A DNA stretch of 64,000 nucleotides from Streptomyces sp. Je 1-332 (GTDB lineage: Bacteria; Actinomycetota; Actinomycetes; Streptomycetales; Streptomycetaceae). The position numbers and the translations under genes were made by a program. Numbering within the stretch: position 1 is the first letter of the stretch; each line of letters starts with the position of its first letter. This document shows, one piece after another, positions 41,910 to 50,907 of the stretch. The DNA is taken from assembly GCF_040730185.1 (NCBI RefSeq), contig NZ_CP160402.1:1736001-1800000 (forward strand). Direction: 5' to 3'. The notes below the pieces were generated by a model, which worked only from the letters and a program-made list of their open reading frames with translations, had not been told where the DNA came from and ran no database searches.

Positions 41910-42722
41910 TCAGTCTCCGAGCCCCGCCAGGTCCCGCAGCCGGCGCCCCTGCGCGGCACGCTCGGCGGTGCGCTGCTCCTCGTATGTACGACCGGCGACA
42001 CCCTGGAGCAGGGCCTTGGTCTCGATGACGGCGTCGCGCGGCGCGGTGAGCAGCGCGGCCGCGAGGTCGCTCACGGACGCGTCGAGCTGGTCGGCGGGCA
42101 CGACGAGGTTGGCCAGGCCCACGCGCTCCGCCTCGGGCGCGTGGACGAACCGCCCGGTGGCGCAGATCTCAAGGGCGCGGGCGTATCCGACAAGCCCCAC
42201 GAGGGGGTGCGTGCCGGTGAGGTCGGGCACCAGGCCCAGGCTGGTCTCGCGCATGGCGAACTGCACGTCGTCGGCGGCGATCCGCAGGTCGCAGGCGAGC
42301 GCGAGCTGGAAGCCCGCACCGATGGCATGCCCCTGGACGGCCGCGATCGACACGATGTCGCTGCGCCGCCACCAGGTGAACGCCTCCTGGTATTCGGCGA
42401 TCGTCGCGTCGAGGACGTCGTCTTCGCCGCGCGCCAAGTCGATGAAGGACGGCTCACCGTCGAAACCCTCGGGCGTGAACGCCTGGCGGTCGAGGCCCGC
42501 GGAGAAGGACTTGCCCTCACCGCGGAGCACGACGACACGGACACTGCCCGGCACCATCCGGCCTGCCTCGGCCAACGCCCTCCACAGCGCGGGAGATTGG
42601 GCGTTGCGCTTGGCCGGGTTGGCCAACGTCACCGTGGCGACAGCCTCGTCGACAGTCAGGCGTACGCCGTCCTTGTCGAGTACCGGTGCGGATCCGCCGA
42701 GTTCACTGCCGGGCGAAACCAT
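41910..42722 (-). CDS. Enoyl-CoA hydratase/isomerase family protein
   Basis: 270 residues, crotonase fold with the oxyanion-hole sequences FSAGLDRQAF and AVQGHAIGAGFQLALACDL. The second catalytic Glu is probably in MRETSLGLVPDL. It hydrates or isomerises enoyl-CoA; the precise substrate is not clear. The ATG at 42722 has GGAGG about 6 nt upstream. Convergent with the P10-like gene. Confidence 0.88.
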   Translation of the reverse strand: MVSPGSELGGSAPVLDKDGVRLTVDEAVATVTLANPAKRNAQSPALWRALAEAGRMVPGSVRVVVLRGEGKSFSAGLDRQAFTPEGFDGEPSFIDLARGEDDVLDATIAEYQEAFTWWRRSDIVSIAAVQGHAIGAGFQLALACDLRIAADDVQFAMRETSLGLVPDLTGTHPLVGLVGYARALEICATGRFVHAPEAERVGLANLVVPADQLDASVSDLAAALLTAPRDAVIETKALLQGVAGRTYEEQRTAERAAQGRRLRDLAGLGD

Positions 42723-42740
42723 GGGAGCCTCCGATGGTGG

Positions 42741-42786
42741 TGTGCAGTCGGTCCGGACGCTGTACGCGCCCGTAAGTGACTGCACA
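42741..42786. promoter_or_regulatory. Separated inverted repeat upstream of enoyl-CoA hydratase
   Basis: TGTGCAGTC (42741-42749) and GACTGCACA (42778-42786), 9 bp perfect, separated by 28 bp. They lie in the promoter region of the hydratase gene and could be paired operator half-sites. Confidence 0.4.
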
Positions 42787-42889
42787 GTAACCACCCAGTC
42801 GACAGGGAGTCCCCCCAGGTCCCGTTAAGGACTCCGGGGGACGATCGACCGGGTGGCCACCGTCGGAGCCGGTGAACCGCCCGCAGCCG

Positions 42890-43111
42890 TCAGCCGGCTG
42901 CGGCCTTCTTGCCTCGCGTCGCCCCGCCGCGTCCCCGCAGCGTGACGCCGGACTCGCTGAGCATCCGGTGCACAAAGCCGTACGAACGGCCGGTCTCCTC
43001 GGCCAACGCCCGGATGCTCGCACCGCCGTCGTACTTCTTCTTCAGGTCTGCCGCGAGCTTGTCGCGCGCGGCGCCGGTTACCCGGCTGCCCTTCTTCAGA
43101 GTCTCGGCCAC
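42890..43111 (-). CDS. gbn: Gbn-like small nucleoid-associated protein
   Basis: 73 residues, basic, with a helix-turn-helix (DLKKKYDGGASIRALAEETG and GRSYGFVHRML) and a Lys/Arg-rich C-terminal tail. Length, sequence and neighbourhood (enoyl-CoA hydratase and ABC-F genes) match SCO1839/Gbn of S. coelicolor, a GATC-binding nucleoid protein affecting development and antibiotic production (from memory of that work). The GTG start has AGGAGG 7 nt upstream. A GATC-containing ATGATC lies 38 bp upstream. Confidence 0.85.
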   Translation of the reverse strand: MAETLKKGSRVTGAARDKLAADLKKKYDGGASIRALAEETGRSYGFVHRMLSESGVTLRGRGGATRGKKAAAG

Positions 43112-43505
43112 CCGTGCCTCCTCATGGGAAGTGCGCTCTGGACTTCTCATGATCACCCCTCCCGGGCTTCCTGGCCACCCATTCGGCAAGGTCCGTACGA
43201 CGAGGTTTCCCGCAGGAGAAGGCGACACCACGAGTGGAATTAACGATTCCGCGCGGGGAATTCCATGGGGCCGAATGGGTTGCGAGGCGAAGTGCCAGGT
43301 CAGCGCGGTGCCGGGCGAGAACAGGGCCCGTGGCCCGCGCCGCCCCCGAAATCCGTGTACCCCACACTTCGGTACGAGGACACCTCACACAGATGAAGGA
43401 TCACGGCTCGGCCGAATGATCCATACGCTGTGGATCAGCTATTCGATCAACCTGTGTGGACTCCTCGCGGGGCCCGCCCGGCGATCAGCGGGGCCCGCCC
43501 GGCGA
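43112..43505. promoter_or_regulatory. GATC-dense spacer between gbn and ABC-F
   Basis: About 394 bp without a convincing gene. GATC occurs at 43151, 43399, 43418, 43433, 43445, 43483 and 43504, with another at 43523 inside the ABC-F gene. Two are ATGATC, the complement of the reported Gbn motif GATCAT. The cluster at 43399-43507 has six in 109 bp. The gbn promoter presumably lies in the half nearest 43111. Confidence 0.5.
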
Positions 43506-43509
43506 TCAG
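43468..43509. repeat. 21-bp perfect tandem duplication
   Basis: The 21-bp unit CGGGGCCCGCCCGGCGATCAG occurs at 43468-43488 and 43489-43509 with no gap. The second copy contains the stop codon of the ABC-F gene. Each unit brings one GATC. Confidence 0.9.
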
Positions 43510-45104
43510 GCGAGCGCGACCAGATCCGCGTAGTCCTGGCCCCACAGGTCCTCGACGCCGTCGGGCAGCAGGATGATCCGCTCCGGCTGGAGCGCCTCCA
43601 CCGCGCCCTCGTCGTGCGTGACGAGGACGACCGCGCCCTTGTAGGTGCGCAGCGCGCCGAGGATCTCCTCGCGGCTGGCCGGGTCGAGGTTGTTGGTGGG
43701 CTCGTCGAGGAGCAGGACGTTGGCGGAGGAGACCACCAGGGTCGCGAGCGCCAGACGGGTCTTCTCGCCACCGGACAGGACGCCCGCCGGCTTGTCGACG
43801 TCGTCGCCGGAGAAGAGGAACGAACCGAGCGTCTTGCGCACCGCCACGAGGTCGAGGTCGGGGGCGGCCGAGCGCATGTTCTCCAGGACCGAGCGCTCCG
43901 GGTCGAGGGTCTCGTGCTCCTGCGCGTAGTAGCCGAGCTTGAGGCCGTGGCCCTCGATGACCTGTCCCGTGTCGGGCTTCTCGGCGCCGCCGAGGAGCCG
44001 CAGGAGGGTGGTCTTGCCCGCGCCGTTCAGGCCGAGGATGACCACGCGCGAGCCCTTGTCGATGGCGAGGTCGACGTCCGTGAAGATCTCCAGGGAGCCG
44101 TACGACTTCGAGAGGCCCTCGGCCATCAGCGGGGTCTTGCCGCAGGGCGAGGGGTCGGGGAAGCGCAGCTTGGCGACCTTGTCGCTCTGGCGCACCTCGT
44201 CCAGACCGGCGAGGAGCTTGTCGGCGCGCTTGGCCATGTTCTGCGCGGCGACGGTCTTGGTGGCCTTGGCGCGCATCTTGTCGGCCTGCGAGTGGAGCTG
44301 GCTCGCCTTCTTCTCCGCGTTCTGGCGCTCGCGCTTGCGGCGCTTCTCGTCGGACTCGCGCTGCTGCTGGTAGAGCCGCCAGCCCATGTTGTAGACGTCG
44401 ATCTGGGCGCGGTTGGCGTCCAGATAGAAGACCTTGTTGACGACCGTCTCGACCAGTTCGACGTCGTGGGAGATCACGATGAAACCGCCGCGGTAGGACT
44501 TGAGGTAGTCCCGCAGCCAGACGATGGAGTCGGCGTCGAGGTGGTTCGTGGGCTCGTCGAGGAGCAGGGTGTCGGCGTCCGAGAAGAGGATGCGGGCCAG
44601 CTCGACGCGGCGGCGCTGGCCACCGGAGAGCGTGTGGAGGGGCTGGCCGAGCACGCGGTCGGGGAGGCTGAGCGCGGCGGCGATGGTGGAGGCCTCGGCC
44701 TCGGCGGCGTAACCGCCCTTGGTGAGGAACTCCGTCTCCTGGCGCTCGTACTGCCGCATCGCCTTGTCGCGCGTCGCGCCCGAGCCGCTGGCGATGCGCT
44801 GTTCGTTCTCGCGCATCTTGCGGATGAGGGTGTCGAGGCCGCGCGCGGAGAGGATGCGGTCGCGGGCGAGCACGTCCAGGTCGCCGGTGCGGGGGTCCTG
44901 CGGGAGGTAGCCGACCTCTCCGGAGCGGCTGATGGTGCCGCCGGCCGGGATGCCCTCACCGGCGAGGCACTTGGTGAGCGTGGTCTTGCCCGCTCCGTTG
45001 CGGCCCACCAGACCGATGCGGTCGCCCTTGGCGATGCGGAAGGTGGCGTTCTCGATGAGGATGCGGGCGCCGGCGCGCAGCTCGATGCCGGAAGCGGTGA
45101 TCAC
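43506..45104 (-). CDS. ABC-F family ATPase
   Basis: 532 residues: two ABC domains without membrane segments (Walker A GRNGAGKTT near 36 and GLNGAGKTT near 345; signatures LSGGQRRR and LSGGEKTR; DEPTNHLD and DEPTNNLD). A charged interdomain linker (about 235-300, rich in Arg/Lys/Gln) projects toward the ribosome peptidyl site in this family. ABC-F proteins rescue stalled or antibiotic-blocked ribosomes; this is a housekeeping-type copy by context, with no drug cluster nearby. The start is GTG, with AGGAG about 9 nt upstream. Confidence 0.9.
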   Translation of the reverse strand: MITASGIELRAGARILIENATFRIAKGDRIGLVGRNGAGKTTLTKCLAGEGIPAGGTISRSGEVGYLPQDPRTGDLDVLARDRILSARGLDTLIRKMRENEQRIASGSGATRDKAMRQYERQETEFLTKGGYAAEAEASTIAAALSLPDRVLGQPLHTLSGGQRRRVELARILFSDADTLLLDEPTNHLDADSIVWLRDYLKSYRGGFIVISHDVELVETVVNKVFYLDANRAQIDVYNMGWRLYQQQRESDEKRRKRERQNAEKKASQLHSQADKMRAKATKTVAAQNMAKRADKLLAGLDEVRQSDKVAKLRFPDPSPCGKTPLMAEGLSKSYGSLEIFTDVDLAIDKGSRVVILGLNGAGKTTLLRLLGGAEKPDTGQVIEGHGLKLGYYAQEHETLDPERSVLENMRSAAPDLDLVAVRKTLGSFLFSGDDVDKPAGVLSGGEKTRLALATLVVSSANVLLLDEPTNNLDPASREEILGALRTYKGAVVLVTHDEGAVEALQPERIILLPDGVEDLWGQDYADLVALA

Positions 45105-45220
45105 GGACAGACTCCTGGGCAGGGGTGGGTTCGGACGGCGGAAAGGCTAGAAAGGTGGTGCCGCGCGCAGCGCGCCGTTGGAAGGGCGGTGGCGGGCTGG
45201 CGGGCGGGCGTTCACGCCGT

Positions 45221-45257
45221 CTAATGCACGAGGAGAATGGCCATACGGCCAATTCTA
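45221..45257 (-). promoter_or_regulatory. ABC-F promoter and candidate 7-codon upstream reading frame
   Basis: On the minus strand TAGAAT (45252-45257) is a -10-like element. Seven bases later an ATG opens a short frame (45221-45244) encoding MAILLVH and then TAG. Transcription would start at or just before this ATG, so the frame would be leaderless. It lies 116 nt upstream of the ABC-F GTG in an otherwise non-coding leader, suggestive of translational attenuation. Confidence 0.5.
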
Positions 45258-46052
45258 ACGGGGCGGTGCAACCGCTTTTCCTGCCCGGGTTCGTACGTCG
45301 TCGGGGGCGCCGCCCGGCAGCTCGTTGCCCAGGGGTGAGCGGCGGGGCACGATGCGGCCGAGGTCGTCCACCGCGATCAGCTGCGAGGTCCACGGCGTCG
45401 CGGCGTCGCCGCAGGGCTGGGCGACCATCAGGGCGCCCTCGCGCCGCACGGAGCGTGCGGGCTCGAAGGCGCACCCGGGGTGGGCCGGCAGCACCCAGCG
45501 CAGGTCGCCGTCGGCGCTGCGGTAGGCGGCGATGCGCTGCGGGGTGACGACGGCGATCATCCGGCCGCGGAGATCGAGCGGCTGGAGGACTCCGGCGGCT
45601 CCCCGGGAGGCCGCGGAACCGAGCCAGGACGCGCTGTCGGGGATGCCGCGGTGCCAGCGCACGGCGCTGCCGTCGGCGCGTGGCGCGGTGTCGGTGACCA
45701 GACCGTCGCTCCAGAGCGCGACGGCGTGCCCGGGGACAGGGAGCAGCGCGAGCGGGCGGGCCCCCTCGCGGCGGTACGTCCAGTGGGCGCGCCCGCTCGC
45801 CGGGTCGTACGCCTCGACAGCGCGGCCCGTGGTGCGGAGCTCGGGGGCTGCCGTGCCGTCGGCCACGCGCGCGTGCACGGTGACGTGGTCACCGTAGGGG
45901 GCGGGCAGCGAGTGGTGGGCCGCGGTGATGAGCGGCAGGGCGAGCAGGCCGAGAGCCGCCGGCAGGGCGAGCCGGGATCCGCGGCGGGCGGGCACCGGTT
46001 CCGCGGGGCTCGCGCGACCGGATCCGGTCACCCCGAACGGCACAACGGACAC
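45255..46052 (-). CDS. Secreted/anchored PQQ-like beta-propeller protein
   Basis: 265 residues. A basic N-terminus and one hydrophobic segment (about 28-45, LALPAALGLLALPLITAA) act as a signal or anchor. The rest has PQQ-like repeats such as DPASGRAHWTYR and RSADGDLRWVLP, typical of a small beta-propeller outside the cell. No catalytic residues are evident. The GTG at 46052 has GAGGGGGG about 5 nt upstream. The stop overlaps the predicted -10 of the ABC-F gene. Confidence 0.68.
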   Translation of the reverse strand: MSVVPFGVTGSGRASPAEPVPARRGSRLALPAALGLLALPLITAAHHSLPAPYGDHVTVHARVADGTAAPELRTTGRAVEAYDPASGRAHWTYRREGARPLALLPVPGHAVALWSDGLVTDTAPRADGSAVRWHRGIPDSASWLGSAASRGAAGVLQPLDLRGRMIAVVTPQRIAAYRSADGDLRWVLPAHPGCAFEPARSVRREGALMVAQPCGDAATPWTSQLIAVDDLGRIVPRRSPLGNELPGGAPDDVRTRAGKAVAPPR

Positions 46053-46299
46053 GACGCCCCCCTCATGCGGGCACCTCGGCCGGTACCTCTGCCCACGCAA
46101 CAGGCGCAGAGCGTAGCGGCGGCCCCGCCGCACGGCCCCGGGCGACGGCCGCGACACGACGCACCGATCGGCGAGGGTCCCCCGTTCGGACCCCCGTCCG
46201 GCGCCACACCGAGTGGGGCATATCAGGATGAAGGCGCCGGCATCTCGGCACAGGGCGGCGCGACGCCGCCCCGGACGCGAGGCAGAGGGTGGTGCGCCC

Positions 46300-47187
46300 A
46301 TGCAGTTCGACGACGACGCCAATCTGGACACGTCCGAGGTACAGGACGTGCGGGGCAGCCGGATCCCCGGCGGCAAGGCGGTCGGCGGCGGCATCGCGGG
46401 CCTGATCGCGCTGCTCCTCGGGCTGTTCTTCGGGGTCGGCCCCGACCAGCTCGGCCTCTCGTCGGGCAACGAGGAGCCCGCCGCCACCTCCACGTCCCTC
46501 GCGCAGGTCCAGCAGAGCTGCCGTACCGGGCAGGACGCCAACACCAAGGACGACTGCCGCATGGTGGCCGTGGTCAACAGCGTCCAGGACTACTGGCGCC
46601 CGGAGTTCCAGCGCCGGGAGGGGACCTACTCCGCCGCGCCGACCGTCCTGTACACCAGCCGGGTGGGCACGGCCTGCGGCGCCGCGTCGTCGGCGGTCGG
46701 CCCCTTCTACTGCCCCGGCGACCGGAAGGTCTATCTGGACCTCGGCTTCTTCGACGAGCTGCGGACCAAGTTCGGCTCCAGCGGCGGCCCCTTCGCACAG
46801 GCGTACGTCGTGGCGCACGAGTACGGGCACCACGTGCAGAACCTGATGGGGACGCTGCAGCGCTCCCAGGACGGGCGCACGGGACGCAACAGCAACGCCG
46901 TGAAGGTGGAGCTGCAGGCCGACTGCTACGCGGGTGTCTGGGCGCGGCACGCGACCCGCACCGCCGACGACAGGACGGGCAAGCCGCTGATCACCAGCCT
47001 CGACGAGGCGGACATCCGCGAGGGCCTGGACGCGGCGGCCGCCGTGGGCGACGACCGCATCCAGGAGAAGTTCCAGGGCCGGGTCACCCCCGAGTCCTGG
47101 ACCCACGGCTCGGCCGAGCAGCGCCAGCAGTGGTTTTACCAGGGCTACCGCACCGGCGACATGGCGCAGTGCAACACCTTCCGGTGA
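46300..47187 (+). CDS. YpfJ-family neutral zinc metallopeptidase
   Basis: 295 residues. One membrane helix near residues 26-46 (KAVGGGIAGLIALLLGLFFGV) anchors a catalytic domain with HEYGHH near residue 174 (zinc ligands and Glu) and ELQADCYAGVWA downstream, the third-ligand region of this family. Four cysteines suggest disulfides outside the membrane. The start was chosen at the ATG at 46300, as the family begins MQFDD. Confidence 0.88.
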   Translation: MQFDDDANLDTSEVQDVRGSRIPGGKAVGGGIAGLIALLLGLFFGVGPDQLGLSSGNEEPAATSTSLAQVQQSCRTGQDANTKDDCRMVAVVNSVQDYWRPEFQRREGTYSAAPTVLYTSRVGTACGAASSAVGPFYCPGDRKVYLDLGFFDELRTKFGSSGGPFAQAYVVAHEYGHHVQNLMGTLQRSQDGRTGRNSNAVKVELQADCYAGVWARHATRTADDRTGKPLITSLDEADIREGLDAAAAVGDDRIQEKFQGRVTPESWTHGSAEQRQQWFYQGYRTGDMAQCNTFR

Positions 47188-47200
47188 GGCTCCGCAGGCT

Positions 47201-48673
47201 CTACACCCCTCCGGTGTGCACCTGGAAGGCCGCCCGGCGCACGGCCTTGGCCAGCGCCGGGTCGGGGTGGGCCGCCGCGAGGGCCACCAGGACCTGGACC
47301 GTGCGGGGGTGGCCGACCCTGCGGACCTCGTCAAGGAGCGCGGGCACGGTGGGCTGCACCGCGGACTCCAGATGGCGTACGAGGAGGTTGATCTCCCCGT
47401 GGTCGGCGACGGCCGCCGCCGTGTCGACCCACAGCCACGTCGACTCCTCCCGCGTCAGGACGAGGTGGACGTCCTCGGGGTCGGCGCCTTCGTGCTCGGC
47501 CAGCCAGATGAGGGCGTAGGGCCGCAGCGGGGTCTCCTCCACGGCGGCCCGCACCTCCGCCTCGGCCGGGGCGCCGACCACCCGCAGGGCCTCGAAGGCG
47601 AGGCCGCGCAGCAGGGCGTCCTCGCCGCGGGCGGCCTCCAGGAGCTCGGCGACGGCGCTGCCGACGGGGCGGGCGGCGAGCCAGGCGCGGTACTCGGAGC
47701 GGGCGGCGTTCGGGCGCAGGCGGGCGCAGCCGCGCAGCATGTCGTCCGCTGACTGCTCGATGTTGCCCGCCGGGCTCTGCGCGGCCACGCAGATCTGCTC
47801 CAGCTTGACCCAGACCGCCCAGCTGCCGAGCGGCGTCAGGGTGGCCTGTCCGTCGGCGTACGTCAGCGCTCCGACGGCGGCGAGACCGCGCAGCGCCCAG
47901 TCCAGGAGGGTGGCGAGGGACGGGGTGTCGGCCACGTCGAGCGGCTCGGGCTGCGGGCCGTAGGGGATCTCGCAGCGTTCCGTGCGCAGTTCGGTGACGC
48001 GCTGGTCCAGGAGGTCGAGGAGCTGCGGCACGGGGACGGGGCCCGCGGAGAGCTGCAGCAGGGTGAGGAGCTGCGGCATGGCCTCGACGGTCTCGGCCAC
48101 GGTGGCGGGCGGCAGTTCGCGCGACGCGGGGTGCGCGAGCGACCAGGCGTCGAAGAGGGCGACCCAGCCACGCAGTACGGCGGCGTCGTCACGGTCCCAG
48201 GCGCGCAGCCGCCAGCCGGGGCGCGCACTGTCACCGTGCACCTCGATGAGGCCGGCGAGCCGTGCGGTGTCCCAGTCGGCGCGGACCTGATCCGGGGTCA
48301 GCGCCAGTTCCGCGGCGGCCCGTTCGGCGGTGGCGGCGGAGAGGGTGCCGTCGCCGCCTTTGGCGGCCGCGGCTCCCGTCGAGCCCGTGGGGGTTCCCGG
48401 GCGGGTGCGCCCCGGGTGCAGGGACGCGTCGGCCCAGCGCGCGATCCGTACGGCGTCGGCGAGGCTCCTGCGCGCCATCCGGGCCAGCTCTCCCGGGGCG
48501 GGTGTGCCCTCGGGCGGCCGGGGCGCGGGGCGGCGCGCACGTGCTTGCGTCACTGCGCCGGGGGCGGTCAGGGGCCGCGCTGCGCCGCGCTCCACCCCCG
48601 CTCGCCTCTCGGCCCCGGGGGACTGAGCGCGGACGAGTCGGAGCCTTGAGTCGCGCGGGATACGGGACGTCAC
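47201..48673 (-). CDS. Large hypothetical protein with HEAT-like C-terminus
   Basis: 490 residues from a GTG. The N-terminal 120 residues are disordered, and the middle part has winged-helix-like content (AAELALTPDQVRADWDTARLAGLIE). The C-terminal half is alpha-helical with HEAT-like repeats (for example AAVEETPLRPYALIWLAEHE). No enzyme family recognised. It may be a scaffold protein. The start is uncertain; a later ATG within the first 70 residues cannot be excluded. Confidence 0.6.
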   Translation of the reverse strand: MTSRIPRDSRLRLVRAQSPGAERRAGVERGAARPLTAPGAVTQARARRPAPRPPEGTPAPGELARMARRSLADAVRIARWADASLHPGRTRPGTPTGSTGAAAAKGGDGTLSAATAERAAAELALTPDQVRADWDTARLAGLIEVHGDSARPGWRLRAWDRDDAAVLRGWVALFDAWSLAHPASRELPPATVAETVEAMPQLLTLLQLSAGPVPVPQLLDLLDQRVTELRTERCEIPYGPQPEPLDVADTPSLATLLDWALRGLAAVGALTYADGQATLTPLGSWAVWVKLEQICVAAQSPAGNIEQSADDMLRGCARLRPNAARSEYRAWLAARPVGSAVAELLEAARGEDALLRGLAFEALRVVGAPAEAEVRAAVEETPLRPYALIWLAEHEGADPEDVHLVLTREESTWLWVDTAAAVADHGEINLLVRHLESAVQPTVPALLDEVRRVGHPRTVQVLVALAAAHPDPALAKAVRRAAFQVHTGGV

Positions 48674-48761
48674 GGGAGCAGTCTTCCTGTTGACGGTCCG
48701 AAAACCCAAACGGAATGTCTGCGCAAGGCTTCCGAGCGCCGCCTCGGAGGGCTTTCGCGCG

Positions 48762-49898
48762 CTACATGAGGGGCGTGAGGAAGCGCCGCAGTGCTTCTTC
48801 GTAGCCCGCGGGGTCGGCGTTCCACATGGCGCCGTGGGGCGCATCCGGAACGGTGTGGAGTGTGACCAGCTCCGGGCGGCGCTCGGCCAGTTGCCGGGAG
48901 AGCGCCCAGGGGGCGATGACGTCGTCGGGGCCGTGGAAGAGGAGCGTGGGGACCTTGAGCACCTCGGGGTCGGCGGCCTCCAGGATGCGGTCGCCGCGCA
49001 GGCCCGTGCGCCCCTGGGCGGCGCGTACCGCGAGCGGCAGCAGGGGCCCCGGTGTGCGGCGGGCCGCGGCGAGGGCACGCAGGGTGGTCTCCCAGTTGAG
49101 CACCGGGGAGTCCAGGACGAGTCCGCTGATCCGGTCGCGGAGTGCCGAGTACGCGGCGGCGTGCAGGGCCATGGCGGCGCCGGTGGACCAGCCGTGCAGG
49201 ATCACCTTCTGGGCGCCGTAGCGCACGGCGTAGCGGATGGCCGCGTCCAGGTCGCGCCACTCGGTCTCGCCGAGGTGGCCGAGGCCGTCCGGGGAGCGGG
49301 GCGCTCCGAGGTCGCCGCGGTAGGCGAGGTCGAGCACCGGAAACTGCTGGTGGTGCAGGAAGTCCATGACGACCATGGGGTGCTCGCGGGTGGTGCCGAG
49401 GCCGTGCACGGTGATCACCCAGGTGTCGCGGACGCCCGGCACGAACCAGGCCGGCAGACCGCCGAGTTCGCCGGGGATGTCGACGTCCGCGTGGTCGATG
49501 TCCAGGGCCGAGTGCGGGTCACCGATGTGGACCTGCGGGGTGAGCCAGACCTTCGCGCCGGGTTCCATGGCGCCATGCGTGACGCGCTCCAGGCGGCGTA
49601 CGACGGTGTCGGCCGCGTGCGGGGCGGCGTCCAGGACGGGCCCGATCACGGCATGACTGCCGTGGCCGCTGAGCCCGTACGTACCGGGGCGCAGGCTCGC
49701 CAGGGCGCGGGTCAGGGTGATCTGCCCGGCGGCCGTGGAGTGGACGGTGAGGCGGGGCTCGGTCGGCAGCGGGCGGCCGGCAGGTGCTTTGAGGGCCGCG
49801 TTGCTGGCGAACCGGCCCGCGGCGACGGCGGCTGCGCCGCCCAGGAGGGCGGTCGTGACGGCGGTGACGGCCGTTGCCGTCGCGTTGGCTGGGCGCAC
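48762..49898 (-). CDS. Alpha/beta hydrolase, membrane anchored
   Basis: 378 residues. An N-terminal hydrophobic helix (about 8-28, AVTAVTTALLGGAAAVAAG) is followed by a long spacer and an alpha/beta hydrolase domain with nucleophile HGWSTGAA, Asp in FHGPDDVIAP and His in APHGAMW. This layout fits a secreted or surface serine hydrolase acting on an unknown ester. The start is GTG. Confidence 0.8.
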   Translation of the reverse strand: MRPANATATAVTAVTTALLGGAAAVAAGRFASNAALKAPAGRPLPTEPRLTVHSTAAGQITLTRALASLRPGTYGLSGHGSHAVIGPVLDAAPHAADTVVRRLERVTHGAMEPGAKVWLTPQVHIGDPHSALDIDHADVDIPGELGGLPAWFVPGVRDTWVITVHGLGTTREHPMVVMDFLHHQQFPVLDLAYRGDLGAPRSPDGLGHLGETEWRDLDAAIRYAVRYGAQKVILHGWSTGAAMALHAAAYSALRDRISGLVLDSPVLNWETTLRALAAARRTPGPLLPLAVRAAQGRTGLRGDRILEAADPEVLKVPTLLFHGPDDVIAPWALSRQLAERRPELVTLHTVPDAPHGAMWNADPAGYEEALRRFLTPLM

Positions 49899-50026
49899 CT
49901 GCCCAGTGTCGGGCCCTGGCCTGGCTGGGGCCAGTGGGCGGGGCCCGCGGGGTGACGCGACTTCACCTTCGGCCCCACCGGGGGGCGTCCGTGATGTCAC
50001 TTCGCCCGCGCCACCACGGGGCCGCG

Positions 50027-50692
50027 TCACTGTTGGCCGTAACCCCGCAGCCTGTCCTCCGCCTCCCTCAGCTGTCCCGTCGACAGGAGGGTCGGGGCGT
50101 GACCAGGGACGGAGCTGGCCGTCAGCCACAGGTGGGACATCCACTCCAGCTGCGCCGTACGGTCGTACGCCTGGTCCAGGGTGTCCCCGTACGTGATGGT
50201 GCCGTGGTTCTGCAGCAGGCAGCCGGTGCGTTCCCTGAGGGCCCGGAGCATGTTCTCGGCCAACTCGTCCGAGCCGTACGGCGCGTATCGGGCCACCCGT
50301 ACGGGGCCGCCGAGCGCGGCGGCCATGTAGTGGATGGGCGGGAGCTCCGGGACCAGGGTGGAGACGGCGGTGGCGTGCACCGCGTGGGTGTGGACCACGG
50401 CCGCGGCGTCCGTGGTGCGGTAGACCGCGAGGTGCATGGGAAGTTCGCTGGTCGGGGCGAGCTCACCGAAGAGGCGGTTGCCGTCCGTGTCGACGCCGAC
50501 CGCGTCCCGCGGTCCCAGCCGGTCGTAGGGGACCCCGCTGGGGGTGACCAGGATCGTGCCGCCGAGGCGCACCGAGACGTTGCCCGAGGTGCCCACCACC
50601 AGGCCGTCCGCCACCGTCCTGCGGGCCGCCGCCACCAGTTCGTCCCACGCCCGCTCCACGCCCCGCCGGCCTTCGTCCCGCTGCTCCGTCAT
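50027..50692 (-). CDS. Class II aldolase/adducin family protein
   Basis: 221 residues. The zinc motif HTHAVHA near residue 100, NHGTITYG near 163 and an N-terminal GTSGNVSVR are typical of fuculose-phosphate aldolase-like proteins. No sugar-catabolic genes adjoin it, so the substrate is uncertain; methylthioribulose-phosphate-type dehydration is another family option. Confidence 0.85.
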   Translation of the reverse strand: MTEQRDEGRRGVERAWDELVAAARRTVADGLVVGTSGNVSVRLGGTILVTPSGVPYDRLGPRDAVGVDTDGNRLFGELAPTSELPMHLAVYRTTDAAAVVHTHAVHATAVSTLVPELPPIHYMAAALGGPVRVARYAPYGSDELAENMLRALRERTGCLLQNHGTITYGDTLDQAYDRTAQLEWMSHLWLTASSVPGHAPTLLSTGQLREAEDRLRGYGQQ

Positions 50693-50907
50693 GCCGTGAT
50701 CCTGCCAGGCGCCTCGCGATCCGCCGGCGCGGCGGCCGGGCGGCTCGGGTGATCAGAATCTCTTCGGCGGCTCGCCGAGGCGGCTTGAGGGGCGGGCCCG
50801 AGGGTGGTGAGGCACCCTGGGAAGCCGGGAATCCGGGCCTCCCGCCGCCGCTCCGGTCGATCACCGGCACGGCACAAGCGGAACCGGAGCGAAGGCGCCC
50901 CGTATTG

